Positions 17,012-25,915 of a stretch of DNA of 64,000 bases are shown piece after piece; positions within the stretch are counted from its first letter, which is position 1, and every line of letters starts with the position of its first letter. The stretch is from Bacteroidota bacterium (lineage in GTDB: Bacteria; Bacteroidota; Bacteroidia; UKL13-3). A program made the position numbers and the translations under genes. Location of the stretch: contig CANJUD010000003.1 of the NCBI GenBank assembly GCA_947477885.1, positions 1 to 64,000 of the forward strand, in the 5' to 3' direction. The notes beneath the pieces were generated by a model. The model was not told where the DNA came from and made no database searches. It worked only from the letters and a program-made list of their open reading frames with translations.

Positions 17012-18400
17012 TTGAGCTTAATTAAATCTATTTCTGGAATTCGTGGCACTATAGGTGGCCCTGCAGGCGAAGGCCTTACCCCCATTGATATTGTAAAATT
17101 CACTTCGGCTTTTGCTACTTTAATTGCAAGGGGGTCAGAAAACCGTACCTTAGTTATTGGTCGAGATGCCCGCTTGAGCGGGGAAATGCTCAATAATTTG
17201 GTAATAGGAACTCTCACTGGGATGGGTTTCGATGTGGTAGATTTGGGCTTGTCAACTACTCCTACAGTCGAGATGGCTGTAACACATGAGCAAGCTGCAG
17301 GTGGAATTATCCTCACGGCCAGTCACAATCCCAAGCAGTGGAATGCTTTAAAGCTTCTCAATGCAGCAGGTGAGTTTATTTCAGCCGAAGAAGGCGAGGA
17401 ATTACTGAAAATTGCTGAAGCAGGTAATTTCGAGTATGCCCAAGTTGATAAGTTAGGAAAAGTCTCGCACAAAAACTCTTATATACAATATCATATAGAC
17501 CAAATTCTCGCATTGGAGTTGGTAGATGTGAAGGCTATCAAAAGCAGAAATTATAAAATAGTTGTTGATGCCGTGAACAGTACGGGTGGTTTTGCAGTTC
17601 CTATGCTACTTAATGCATTGGGCGTGGATGAAATAATTGAAATAAATTGTGAGCCTACAGGTAAGTTTGCCCATAACCCCGAACCGCTTCCCGAAAACCT
17701 TGTTACAACTGCAAGCGAAGTAAAATTTCATAAAGCACACTTGGGTATTGCAGTTGATCCAGATGTAGATAGATTGGCACTGATTTGTGAAGATGGCAGT
17801 TTCTTTGGTGAGGAGTATACATTGGTGGCTGTTTCTGATTACATTCTCAATAATAAAAAAGGGTGCACTGTATCCAATTTGTCGAGCACTCGTGCCCTTA
17901 AAGATATTACAGAAAAACACGGAGGGGTTCATTATGCCACTGCTGTGGGCGAGGTAAATGTGGTGAAGATGATGAAAGATGTAAATGCAGTAATTGGGGG
18001 CGAGGGTAATGGAGGGATCATTTATCCAGAGTTGCATTATGGCCGTGATGCATTGGTTGGTATTGCTCTATTTCTTTCACATATGGCCAAAACAAAATCT
18101 ATAGCCTCTATATTACGTAAAGCTTACCCAAATTATTTTATTTCGAAAAACAAGATAGAGCTTACTCCCGATATTGATATTGACCACTTGCTGCTTCAGT
18201 TAAAAAATAAATATGTAAAACAGCCAATAAACACTATTGATGGTTTGAAAATAGAATTTGATAAAGAATGGGTGCATTTGCGTAAATCAAATACAGAGCC
18301 TATTATCCGTATTTATGCAGAAAGTGAAAATGAAAGCACGGCTCAGCACCTTGCTCAAAAAATAATTTCTGATATTAAAACAGTAATAAAAGGCAGGTAA
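17012..18400 (+). CDS. glmM: Phosphoglucosamine mutase / phosphomannomutase family
   Basis: Alpha-D-phosphohexomutase; in this phylum these proteins usually serve as GlmM, making glucosamine-1-phosphate for peptidoglycan and LPS. With the TTG start at 17012 the protein begins SLIKSISGIRGTIGG and has 462 residues. Motifs: TASHNP (phosphoserine about Ser104), the metal loop DPDVDRLAL, the sugar loop GGEGNGG and the phosphate-binding RKSNTEPIIRIYAES. The promoter at 16964-16994 overlaps the upstream part of the frame, so the shorter start is preferred. GlmM and ManB activities cannot be separated by eye. Confidence 0.88.
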   Translation: MSLIKSISGIRGTIGGPAGEGLTPIDIVKFTSAFATLIARGSENRTLVIGRDARLSGEMLNNLVIGTLTGMGFDVVDLGLSTTPTVEMAVTHEQAAGGIILTASHNPKQWNALKLLNAAGEFISAEEGEELLKIAEAGNFEYAQVDKLGKVSHKNSYIQYHIDQILALELVDVKAIKSRNYKIVVDAVNSTGGFAVPMLLNALGVDEIIEINCEPTGKFAHNPEPLPENLVTTASEVKFHKAHLGIAVDPDVDRLALICEDGSFFGEEYTLVAVSDYILNNKKGCTVSNLSSTRALKDITEKHGGVHYATAVGEVNVVKMMKDVNAVIGGEGNGGIIYPELHYGRDALVGIALFLSHMAKTKSIASILRKAYPNYFISKNKIELTPDIDIDHLLLQLKNKYVKQPINTIDGLKIEFDKEWVHLRKSNTEPIIRIYAESENESTAQHLAQKIISDIKTVIKGR

Positions 18401-18410
18401 TCTAAATAGA

Positions 18411-18809
18411 CTATATCATAGTCTCGCACAATTCAATCAAAACACCATTGGTACTTTTGGGATGAAGGAAACAAATACGTTTACCATCTGCACCTTGTTT
18501 AGGGATTTTATTCACAAATTGAAATCCTTCCGATTTTAACCTTTCAATTTCTTGTTCAATGTTAGTTACTTCAAATGCCAAATGATGTATTCCTTCACTG
18601 CGTTTTTCTATATGCTTATATATGGCACTTTCATTTTTATTGGCTTGCAATAATTCTATTTTTGAATCACCAGTTTTATAAAAAACTGTTGTCACTTCTT
18701 CGCTTTCAACAATTTCGGTTTTATAGCTTTGATAGCCAAACAAACTGTCAAATATTTTTTTGGAATGGTTGAGGTCTTTTACGGCAATACCCACATGTTC
18801 TAATTTCAT
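18411..18809 (-). CDS. mce: Methylmalonyl-CoA epimerase
   Basis: Interconverts (R)- and (S)-methylmalonyl-CoA in the propionyl-CoA/succinyl-CoA route. It is a single vicinal-oxygen-chelate (glyoxalase) domain of 132 residues. Expected metal ligands are visible: His5 (LEHVGIAV), Glu52 (SKIELLQ), a His of GIHHLAFEV and Glu126 (GVLIELCE). HHLAF, LIELCE and the size fit the epimerase better than glyoxalase I. The gene ends 11 bp from the convergent mutase gene and is followed upstream by a T9SS cargo gene on the same strand. No mutase or carboxylase genes for the pathway are in the window. Confidence 0.88.
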   Translation of the reverse strand: MKLEHVGIAVKDLNHSKKIFDSLFGYQSYKTEIVESEEVTTVFYKTGDSKIELLQANKNESAIYKHIEKRSEGIHHLAFEVTNIEQEIERLKSEGFQFVNKIPKQGADGKRICFLHPKSTNGVLIELCETMI

Positions 18810-18847
18810 CTTTCAAACTTCGGGTGCAGTGATACTAATACCCAAAT

Positions 18848-20830
18848 TTATTTTTTAATTAGTGGAATGTTTTTGATGAAACCATCCTTGCCAGTAATCA
18901 TGCACCAATACATACCTTGTGGCAGATTGCCAATATCCATTGTGTGAAACTCTTTGTTAATAGTTTCTTGCCTTTTTACTTGGCGACCTAACGCATCAAT
19001 CATCACAATTTGCAAATCGCTTTGTTCTATTAAACTCAAGTTTGCATGAATAGTCAATTGGTCAATAGCCGGAACAGGAAATAAACTTATGTCAGAAACA
19101 GGAGAAAGGGTTTGAATAATTGAGGTGCTAATATTATCGTAATGATAAACATTGAAGCCGTCAATTTTGAAATATACTGTAGCTTTTATGGGAGCATGTT
19201 TTATAAAACTCACGATCTGACCAGACGGCACTTTACCAACAACATCAAATTTTAAATAATAAATACCTGTGGAGGGTAGATTGTCAAATTTTATTTTCCC
19301 TTGCCAATCTGTTAAACCAGTTTGAAGCGGTTTCTCCGCTACATCATGCAGCGTAGCACATTGATTTTGTAAACAATGTTTTTCTGTAATAGATTTATCA
19401 ATTGTTAAAATAGCTTCAATAGAATTTGAACCGATTGTGGCGGTTGTTTTTTGAGTAAGTTCTATCGATTGCAATATATCTTGGGTTAATAAAAAGTATT
19501 GGGCATTTCCCCAATTCCTATGGTTGCCAATATATATGGGAAAATATTTTTTATAATAAGCAGATGAATTACTAATTACTACTTTTAAAGTGTACCTGCC
19601 AGGTTTTTTATCCTTGAAAAAATACTGTCCTGAATCAGCTGCATTTATATATACCGTATCAACCACATGGGGGATATTACTGGTACTACTATCGTTTTCT
19701 ATTAATAATACAAATGCCTCGTCAATAGGACTACCATTGTCCAATTGCACTTTACCCGCCAAGTTATGTGGCAAGGTATCCTTAGCTACAACTATAGTAA
19801 ATTTCTTGATAACAGGCAAGGTGGATATTGGTGTATCTATAACACTAAGTTCAATATCATAACTGCCATATGCACCATAAGTATGGTCTACCAAATTGCC
19901 CCTGCCTGTGGTACCATCACCAAATTTCCAATTATAAACAAATTCTTTTTGCTGATTGAATTTAGCAGCAGCCTCAAATGAAACAGTTTGTTGGCTTATA
20001 TTATATGAATAGCTAAGTTTAAATGCCGGAAGTGTAGTAACAGCTAAGTAACTGCTCCACGCTTGCTTACAACTAGATATGGTGTCTTCCATTGTAAGGG
20101 TTACTTTGTAGTTTCCATTATATTCATATATATGTATAGGCCGCAGTCCAATAGTAGTGGCATTGTCTCCAAAATTCCAAAAATATATAGCATTGGGGTT
20201 ATAGTTTTTGGTAACAAATGTTGTAGTATCTGCACTAGTTGAAGTTTCAAAAGTAGCATCGCAGGAATATTTGGGCTTTATATATATATCGTTTTCAAGA
20301 GAATCAATACAGTTTAAACTTTCAATTAATAGTTTGACAGATCTAGTTCCAGTTTTTGTATATTCCCAAATAGGGTTTTCATCACTTGAGAATATGTGAT
20401 TCTCGAAATGCCAGGTATAGGTAGTCGAACTGTCAGTACCTGTGGAGAGGTTGGTGCATTTAATAGAATCCCCTTTTACTTCAACTATATAATTAGTTTT
20501 ACATCCAGGACTTTGTGCTACAATTACAACAGTGTCCAAAAAAATGTCTTTACAATTATTAGCAGCATCTTCTACTTTTAGAAACACTAAATATTTTCCA
20601 GGGTTTGTATAGGCATGCTCAGGGTTGTCAGCTAGCGAATAATTCCCATCACCTAGGTTCCAATAGCTTTTATAAATACCAGAAGTTGATGTAGAAGTAT
20701 TTTTAAAAGTAACTATATACCCAGCAGTATCATATTCATAACTTGCAGCACAGTTTTGAGCTTGGGTGCTGCTTACACAAAATGAGAATGCAACAAATAA
20801 AACTAAGAATATTTTATTTTTCAATATCAA
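18848..20830 (-). CDS. Secreted PKD-domain protein with T9SS sorting domain
   Basis: A signal peptide ending STQAQ is followed by four or more PKD-like domains: YWNLGDGNYSLADNPEHAY, TYTWHFENHIFSSDENPIW, FWNFGDNAT and YNWKFGDGTTG. A carboxypeptidase-like Ig segment (AGKVQLDNGSPIDEAFVLL) comes next, and a type A T9SS domain closes it (LFPVPAIDQLTI, LPQGMYWCMI, PLIKK). The start is a TTG (20830 or 20824); the first overlaps the stop of the upstream barrel gene. About 660 residues. It is the third gene of the sigma-factor operon, so it may be a surface output or input of that regulator. No enzymatic domain is visible. Confidence 0.85.
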   Translation of the reverse strand: MILKNKIFLVLFVAFSFCVSSTQAQNCAASYEYDTAGYIVTFKNTSTSTSGIYKSYWNLGDGNYSLADNPEHAYTNPGKYLVFLKVEDAANNCKDIFLDTVVIVAQSPGCKTNYIVEVKGDSIKCTNLSTGTDSSTTYTWHFENHIFSSDENPIWEYTKTGTRSVKLLIESLNCIDSLENDIYIKPKYSCDATFETSTSADTTTFVTKNYNPNAIYFWNFGDNATTIGLRPIHIYEYNGNYKVTLTMEDTISSCKQAWSSYLAVTTLPAFKLSYSYNISQQTVSFEAAAKFNQQKEFVYNWKFGDGTTGRGNLVDHTYGAYGSYDIELSVIDTPISTLPVIKKFTIVVAKDTLPHNLAGKVQLDNGSPIDEAFVLLIENDSSTSNIPHVVDTVYINAADSGQYFFKDKKPGRYTLKVVISNSSAYYKKYFPIYIGNHRNWGNAQYFLLTQDILQSIELTQKTTATIGSNSIEAILTIDKSITEKHCLQNQCATLHDVAEKPLQTGLTDWQGKIKFDNLPSTGIYYLKFDVVGKVPSGQIVSFIKHAPIKATVYFKIDGFNVYHYDNISTSIIQTLSPVSDISLFPVPAIDQLTIHANLSLIEQSDLQIVMIDALGRQVKRQETINKEFHTMDIGNLPQGMYWCMITGKDGFIKNIPLIKK

Positions 20831-22245
20831 AATTTATAAGAGAGGCTTAAGTTAACACCTTTGGCTGTGAGTTTTTGTCCGCCCAATGGTGATGTTGCTT
20901 CTTGTTTGTTTATTTGGCTGCTCATATATGGTTCAACACCCAATTTAATATGAGTGCAAAGTTTGAAATTAACTTTTAAAGCAATCGCACTGCTAATCAT
21001 CATGCGTTGGTTAAGTGAAAGTGAATTGGCTTCAACCATTTTTGTATACTCGGTAGGTTTCCCCGCATTTAATTTAGGACCTAGGTCGCTCAATAAGTAC
21101 CCTGCACTAACTCCAATCGTTGGTATTATAGAAATCCTTTTTGAAGCATTGATCACATAACCCATAGACGTATTTAAAGAAATAAATTTATAGGTGGTTA
21201 GGACATTTTTATTTTTATTATGATTCACCGTATCAAAATAGTCTTCTTGTATAAAGGCCTTTGGATTATTGGTGCTGAAATAAGGATGGATATTAACGAT
21301 ATCTTTTGTTTGGAATACATAGGTACCAGTATAATGATATTGTGAAACAGTCAATCCATTTGTAAAAGACAGCTTGTTTTTAATGATATTAAATTTGATT
21401 CCCCATTGACTTCCATTAGATGCTTTTTCAGATTCTTTACGAATTGAAGCAACATTGGCATCCAGTTTACGGTCTACATTACGGAATGTATTAGCCACGC
21501 CTCCAAATATTTCTATATTGATTTCAATATTACTAGGTTTCTTATAGCGAGGGGCTTTGTAATTAAAATTGTTCTGAGGGAAATTAGGAATTCCTGGAGC
21601 AAGTATTGGAACAGTAGCACTGGCAAAAATAGATTCTAAACTTGATATCTCAGGCGCTTGTATATCCATAACTTCTGGAGCAATAACCGGTACTTCATTA
21701 TTGAGTAAAATACTGTTATTGTTCAATGAAACATTTTCCAATACAGGTAGCATTACATTTGAAGTAATTATATTTTTAATAGTGGGTTGGGTTTGATTAT
21801 ATGATATATAATTCTTTGGATAGGGATGAGAAACTAAATTGCTGTGGTTTATAATTTGCTGTTGTGCAATAACAGGTTTGATGGGTCTTGTTTTTACAAT
21901 AACATTATCGTCTTTTTCAAAAGAGAACAAAGAATCTATGGTATTGCTTGCTGCAAATTGGCTAGCTATTAACCCACCAAGTGTAATGAAAAATAAAGAA
22001 GCTGCTGCTATGCGTTTATATAATTTTATACGTTGACGGCCTTTTAATATATTGCTAAGGCTTGCCCAAACCCATGCTGGTGGCTGTGGTTGGTGTTTGT
22101 CGAATTTGTTGTATAATGTTTCTTCGCCATTGCTATTTCCCAATCCACTCTTCACACGGCTCCACACATTGCCCGGAGGCGTAGGTTCGTAGTCCTCGAA
22201 ATGATTCTTAAAAATATCGTCAATATGTTCTTTATCGCTGCTCAT
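20827..22245 (-). CDS. Membrane-anchored protein with C-terminal outer-membrane barrel (putative anti-sigma partner)
   Basis: Unnamed 472-residue protein with an unusual order. Residues 1-78 are cytoplasmic-like with two related motifs, PTPPGNVWSRV at 22-32 and PQPPAWVWASL at 53-63. A single membrane segment follows at about 79-98, then a low-complexity spacer, then from about 240 a C-terminal region of alternating strands typical of an outer-membrane beta-barrel (ending LSLSYKF). It overlaps the ECF sigma gene by 14 bp and the PKD gene by 4 bp. The position and N-terminal motif suggest control of the sigma factor across the envelope; that is inference. Confidence 0.65.
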   Translation of the reverse strand: MSSDKEHIDDIFKNHFEDYEPTPPGNVWSRVKSGLGNSNGEETLYNKFDKHQPQPPAWVWASLSNILKGRQRIKLYKRIAAASLFFITLGGLIASQFAASNTIDSLFSFEKDDNVIVKTRPIKPVIAQQQIINHSNLVSHPYPKNYISYNQTQPTIKNIITSNVMLPVLENVSLNNNSILLNNEVPVIAPEVMDIQAPEISSLESIFASATVPILAPGIPNFPQNNFNYKAPRYKKPSNIEINIEIFGGVANTFRNVDRKLDANVASIRKESEKASNGSQWGIKFNIIKNKLSFTNGLTVSQYHYTGTYVFQTKDIVNIHPYFSTNNPKAFIQEDYFDTVNHNKNKNVLTTYKFISLNTSMGYVINASKRISIIPTIGVSAGYLLSDLGPKLNAGKPTEYTKMVEANSLSLNQRMMISSAIALKVNFKLCTHIKLGVEPYMSSQINKQEATSPLGGQKLTAKGVNLSLSYKF

Positions 22246-22798
22246 ATTCGTTGTCGTATTGTTTGTTTAGCATGGCTTGCAGCAACACTCTTGCTCTTGC
22301 CATTTGTGATTTTGAAGTACCTTCAGATATACCAAGTACTTCTCCTATTTCCCTATGGTTGTAGCCTTCTATAGCGTATAAGTTAAATATATTCCGATAA
22401 CCTGGGGCTAGTTTTTGAACCAATTTGATTAGGTCGTCAGTTTGCATTTTTTGTAATGGAGAAAAATCATTCTCATTGGCTGATTCGCTCATTACATCTG
22501 CATTGAAGTCCATCATTTGATATAAACGTTCACGTTTGTATTTTTTCAGTGCGGTGTTTATCATGATGCGTCTTACCCATCCTTCAAAAGCTCCTCTTGC
22601 TTCAAATCGTTCCAAAGTTTCAAATACTGCCATAAATCCCTCGTGCAAAGTATCTTCTGCTTCCATCCTGCTGCTGCTGTATCGCAAGCAAATACCAAAC
22701 ATCTTGGCTGCATACTTGCTGTACAAAGCCTCTTGTGCCCTATGATTACCTATGAGGCAACCATCAATAAGTTCTTGTTCTTCATTGAAGTTAGACAT
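22232..22798 (-). CDS. ECF-type RNA polymerase sigma factor
   Basis: Sigma-70 family, extracytoplasmic-function group, 188 residues. Region 2 is at about 25-90 (YSKYAAKMFGICLRYSS, AEDTLHEGFMAVFETL, FEGWVRRIMINTAL) and region 4 at about 130-185 (YRNIFNLYAIEGYNHREIGEVLGISEGTSKSQ is represented by GYNHREIGEVLGISEG). It is first in an operon with a membrane-anchored barrel protein and a T9SS cargo. In Porphyromonas, a sigma of this type (SigP) works with PorX on T9SS genes; the presence of porX here makes a similar role possible but unproven. Confidence 0.9.
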   Translation of the reverse strand: MSNFNEEQELIDGCLIGNHRAQEALYSKYAAKMFGICLRYSSSRMEAEDTLHEGFMAVFETLERFEARGAFEGWVRRIMINTALKKYKRERLYQMMDFNADVMSESANENDFSPLQKMQTDDLIKLVQKLAPGYRNIFNLYAIEGYNHREIGEVLGISEGTSKSQMARARVLLQAMLNKQYDNEYEQR

Positions 22799-22863
22799 TT
22801 TTAATTTACAGATTAGTGTAAATGTGTTACATGGGTTTTTGCTTATTTATAACTAGTAGAGTA

Positions 22864-22893
22864 CAAAAATAGCAAAAGGGTTGCATCCTTTTG
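22864..22893 (-). promoter_or_regulatory. -7 box and inverted repeat before the sigma-factor operon
   Basis: Minus strand TATTTTTG at 22871-22864 matches the -7 consensus. Just upstream, CAAAAGG / CCTTTTG (22873-22879 and 22887-22893) forms a 7-bp inverted repeat in the position of an operator. Confidence 0.4.
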
Positions 22894-22964
22894 TGAAAAA
22901 TGTGATTTATTTTTTCTGAGCAGCAGAAAAAGTGAGAAGTCTACTAGACATAAATGCAACAAAA

Positions 22965-25370
22965 CTATATCATAGAAGGGAATTCACCTGGTGCATATTC
23001 ATGCATCATATTATATAATACTTCAAATACATCATTCACTTGCGGTTTTGAGAAGAAATCACCATCGGTACCATAGGCTGGGCGGTGTGCTTGTGCAGTA
23101 ATAGTGCGCGGAGGTGCATCGAGGTGTTGGTAACCACCTTGCTTTTCGAGGACTTGTTGCATCATGAAAGCTGTTGCTCCGCCTGGTACATCTTCGTCAA
23201 AAAAAATTATTTGCCCAGTCTTTTTCAGTGATTCTACAATACTATTTTTAGTATCGAAAGGGAGCAAACTTTGCACGTCAATTATTTCAATGCCGATACC
23301 GAAATTTTCAAGTTTCTGAGCTGCCTCCATCGCAACTCGGCAGCATGAGCCATAGGTTACCAATGTGATATCGGTTCCTTGTTTTAATACTTCGGGTATT
23401 CCGGGCTTCAGCGTTATCTCGCCAATATTTTCGGGCATTTTTTCTTTTAAACGATATCCGTTCAAGCATTCTACAACCAAAGCTGGCTCATCGGCCAAAA
23501 GTAAAGTATTATAATAAGCTGCTGCTTGCGTCATATTGCGCGGTACCAATATATGCATGCCTCTAAGTGAGTTAACAATCATGCCCATAGGTGAGCCCGA
23601 GTGCCATATACCTTCTAGTCTGTGCCCACGGGTACGCACAATGAGTGGGCATTTTTGGCCACCTTTGGTACGATACTGCAAAGTTGCAACGTCATCACTC
23701 AATATTTGTAAAGCGTATAAAAAATAATCTAGGTATTGTATTTCAATAATTGGTCTTAAGCCACGCATTGCTGCTCCAATTCCTTGCCCCGCAATAGTCC
23801 ATTCGCGAATTCCAGTATCGGTTACACGCAGTTCGCCATATTTTTCTTGCATGCCCGCAAGGCCTTGGTTCACATCCCCAATTTTTCCTACATCTTCCCC
23901 TATTGCAAAAAGTTCTGGAATTCTTTCAAAGGCTTTATCGAAACAGGCATTTAAGACTTCACGCCCATCTATATTTTTACTATCTTCAGTATATATAGGT
24001 TCTACTTGCTCAATGTTTGAAAGCGCCTTTGCTGAATGGCTATAAAGGAACGAGTTGTAGCGATCGGTATTAATCTCTTTGTAATTATTCAACAGATTAA
24101 CCAGTTGATTTCGCTCAGCAGTAAGGTCTCCAATAGTTAATTGCAGCGTATTATATATTGCTTCATAAACATCACGTCGAGTGGGTTCAGTAATAGACAA
24201 CAATATATTTGCTATATCATTTACTGATTGATTTTTTTCTGAAATATTTGCAAATGATTGCAGGCAAGCAATGGTTTCAGTTACATCAGTTTTTATTTTT
24301 GATAAATAAGATTGCCAAGCAGCTTTTTGTTCATCTTTTACTTGTTGTATTGCTAAAGTTTCAAGTTCATCAAGTTCTTGAGGCGATGAAATATTATTAG
24401 TCAATACCCATTCACGCATTTTTTTAATACAATCAAAATCTTGCTCCCATTGTAGGCGTTCTTTCGATTTGTAACGTTCGTGAGAACCTGATGTAGAGTG
24501 GCCCTGTGGCTGTGTCATCTCTTCCACGTGGATAATTGAAGGAATATGTTTTTCACGTGCAAGCTTAGCCGCATCTTCATAAACTCTGCAAAGTTCAGCA
24601 TAGTCCCAACCTTTTACGCGATATATATTATAACCTTCATTTTGGTCATCTCTTTGAAATCCTTTTAATATTTCGCTGATGCTTTCTTTGGTAGTTTGAT
24701 ATTTTGCAGGAACAGAAATTCCATAACCATCGTCCCAAACTGAGACTACAACAGGAACTTGTAATACGCCCATGGCATTGATGGCTTCAAAAAACCCGCC
24801 CTCGCTGGTGCTTGCATTGCCAATGGTTGCAAACGCTACTTCATTTCCTTTGTCAGAAAACTGAGTTAGATGATGCAAGTTTGAATTATTGCGAAACAAT
24901 TTGGAAGCATATCCCAATCCCACCACACGGCTCATTTGCGACGCTGTGGGTGAAATATCAGAAGTAGAATTTTTTAGCTGAGTTAAGTTTTTCCAGTTTC
25001 CTTTATCATCTAAAAAACGTGTACCGAAATGACCATTCATACTTCTTCCAGCACTTGACGGTTCTGCATCAACTGATGGTTCTGCATATAATTGGGCGAA
25101 GAATTCTTGTATTGTCAGTTCGTTTATGGCGAACATAAAAGTTTGGTCTCTATAATATCCTGAACGAAAATCACCATTTTTAAAAACACGTGACATAGCT
25201 AGTTGAGCTACTTCTTTTCCATCACCAAAAATACCAAACTTGGCTTTACCAGTTAATACTTCTTTGCGACCAATTAAACTGGCTTGCCTACTTTTAAAAG
25301 CTGTTGCATAGTCGGTTAGAACTTCTTGTTTGAAGGTGTCGAAAGTGATGGCAGTTTCTTTTTCTTGCAT
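22965..25370 (-). CDS. 2-oxoacid (branched-chain type) dehydrogenase E1, alpha and beta fused
   Basis: Thiamine-diphosphate-dependent decarboxylating E1 of a 2-oxoacid dehydrogenase complex. Residues about 1-440 are the alpha subunit (YYRDQTFMFAI, SMNGHFGTRF, GNASTSEGGFFEAINAM as the cofactor motif, DDGYGISVP, GHSTSGSHERYKSKERL). About 460-801 is the beta subunit (NIDGREVLNACFDKAF, IGEDVGKIG, IEIQYLDYF, TYGSCCRVAMEAA, FFDEDVPGG). A single-chain alpha-beta fusion is common in this phylum and is usually annotated as 2-oxoisovalerate dehydrogenase. The gene stands alone; E2 and E3 are not in the window. Substrate preference (branched-chain or pyruvate) is not settled by sequence. Confidence 0.88.
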   Translation of the reverse strand: MQEKETAITFDTFKQEVLTDYATAFKSRQASLIGRKEVLTGKAKFGIFGDGKEVAQLAMSRVFKNGDFRSGYYRDQTFMFAINELTIQEFFAQLYAEPSVDAEPSSAGRSMNGHFGTRFLDDKGNWKNLTQLKNSTSDISPTASQMSRVVGLGYASKLFRNNSNLHHLTQFSDKGNEVAFATIGNASTSEGGFFEAINAMGVLQVPVVVSVWDDGYGISVPAKYQTTKESISEILKGFQRDDQNEGYNIYRVKGWDYAELCRVYEDAAKLAREKHIPSIIHVEEMTQPQGHSTSGSHERYKSKERLQWEQDFDCIKKMREWVLTNNISSPQELDELETLAIQQVKDEQKAAWQSYLSKIKTDVTETIACLQSFANISEKNQSVNDIANILLSITEPTRRDVYEAIYNTLQLTIGDLTAERNQLVNLLNNYKEINTDRYNSFLYSHSAKALSNIEQVEPIYTEDSKNIDGREVLNACFDKAFERIPELFAIGEDVGKIGDVNQGLAGMQEKYGELRVTDTGIREWTIAGQGIGAAMRGLRPIIEIQYLDYFLYALQILSDDVATLQYRTKGGQKCPLIVRTRGHRLEGIWHSGSPMGMIVNSLRGMHILVPRNMTQAAAYYNTLLLADEPALVVECLNGYRLKEKMPENIGEITLKPGIPEVLKQGTDITLVTYGSCCRVAMEAAQKLENFGIGIEIIDVQSLLPFDTKNSIVESLKKTGQIIFFDEDVPGGATAFMMQQVLEKQGGYQHLDAPPRTITAQAHRPAYGTDGDFFSKPQVNDVFEVLYNMMHEYAPGEFPSMI

Positions 25371-25534
25371 AATATAGGGAACACTTATAGCCTACGAAGG
25401 TACGAAGAGATGGTGTTATTTAGCAAAAGTTGAAGGCATTTTTTGCGGGTGCAAAACTCGCATCATAAATTCTACGTTTCGGCTTATCTTTTTATATCGG
25501 GAAATACCTACAAAGCAATTTTGCAAATATTACA

Positions 25535-25900
25535 ATGATTCGAGCAATAACACTTTCAAATAAATTTAAGCGAGCACATATTCGTATTCTTGCTATCGGA
25601 ATAGTTTTAATCCTTATTTCATCCGCATTAAGTCTATATACATCTGAAGAAATATTTGCGATGTTTGTAAAAGATAGGTATCAATTAATTGTAGTTCATG
25701 TGCTAATTAATTTACTAATTTCAATTTTGCTTATTATAATAACTTGGCAAATAAATAGACGCGTACTTGGCGATGCTTTTGACAGGCTGAATATCCTAAA
25801 TCAACTGTGGTTTGCCATGCGATATTTCTGGGTTTTCGGATTGGTGTCCATTTTTGCCCCGCTAGTGTTTTGGCTGCATACGGTTGTAGGAGAAGTATAG
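25535..25900 (+). CDS. Small membrane protein of unknown function
   Basis: 121 residues with three hydrophobic segments at about 18-36, 50-70 and 92-117; the loop between the second and third carries basic residues (QINRRVLGDAF). No conserved motif I recognise. The ATG at 25535 is the first in the frame. It lies alone between the E1 gene (divergent) and the AAA ATPase gene (convergent, 15 bp away). Confidence 0.6.
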   Translation: MIRAITLSNKFKRAHIRILAIGIVLILISSALSLYTSEEIFAMFVKDRYQLIVVHVLINLLISILLIIITWQINRRVLGDAFDRLNILNQLWFAMRYFWVFGLVSIFAPLVFWLHTVVGEV

Positions 25901-25915
25901 CAGATTACAAAATTT

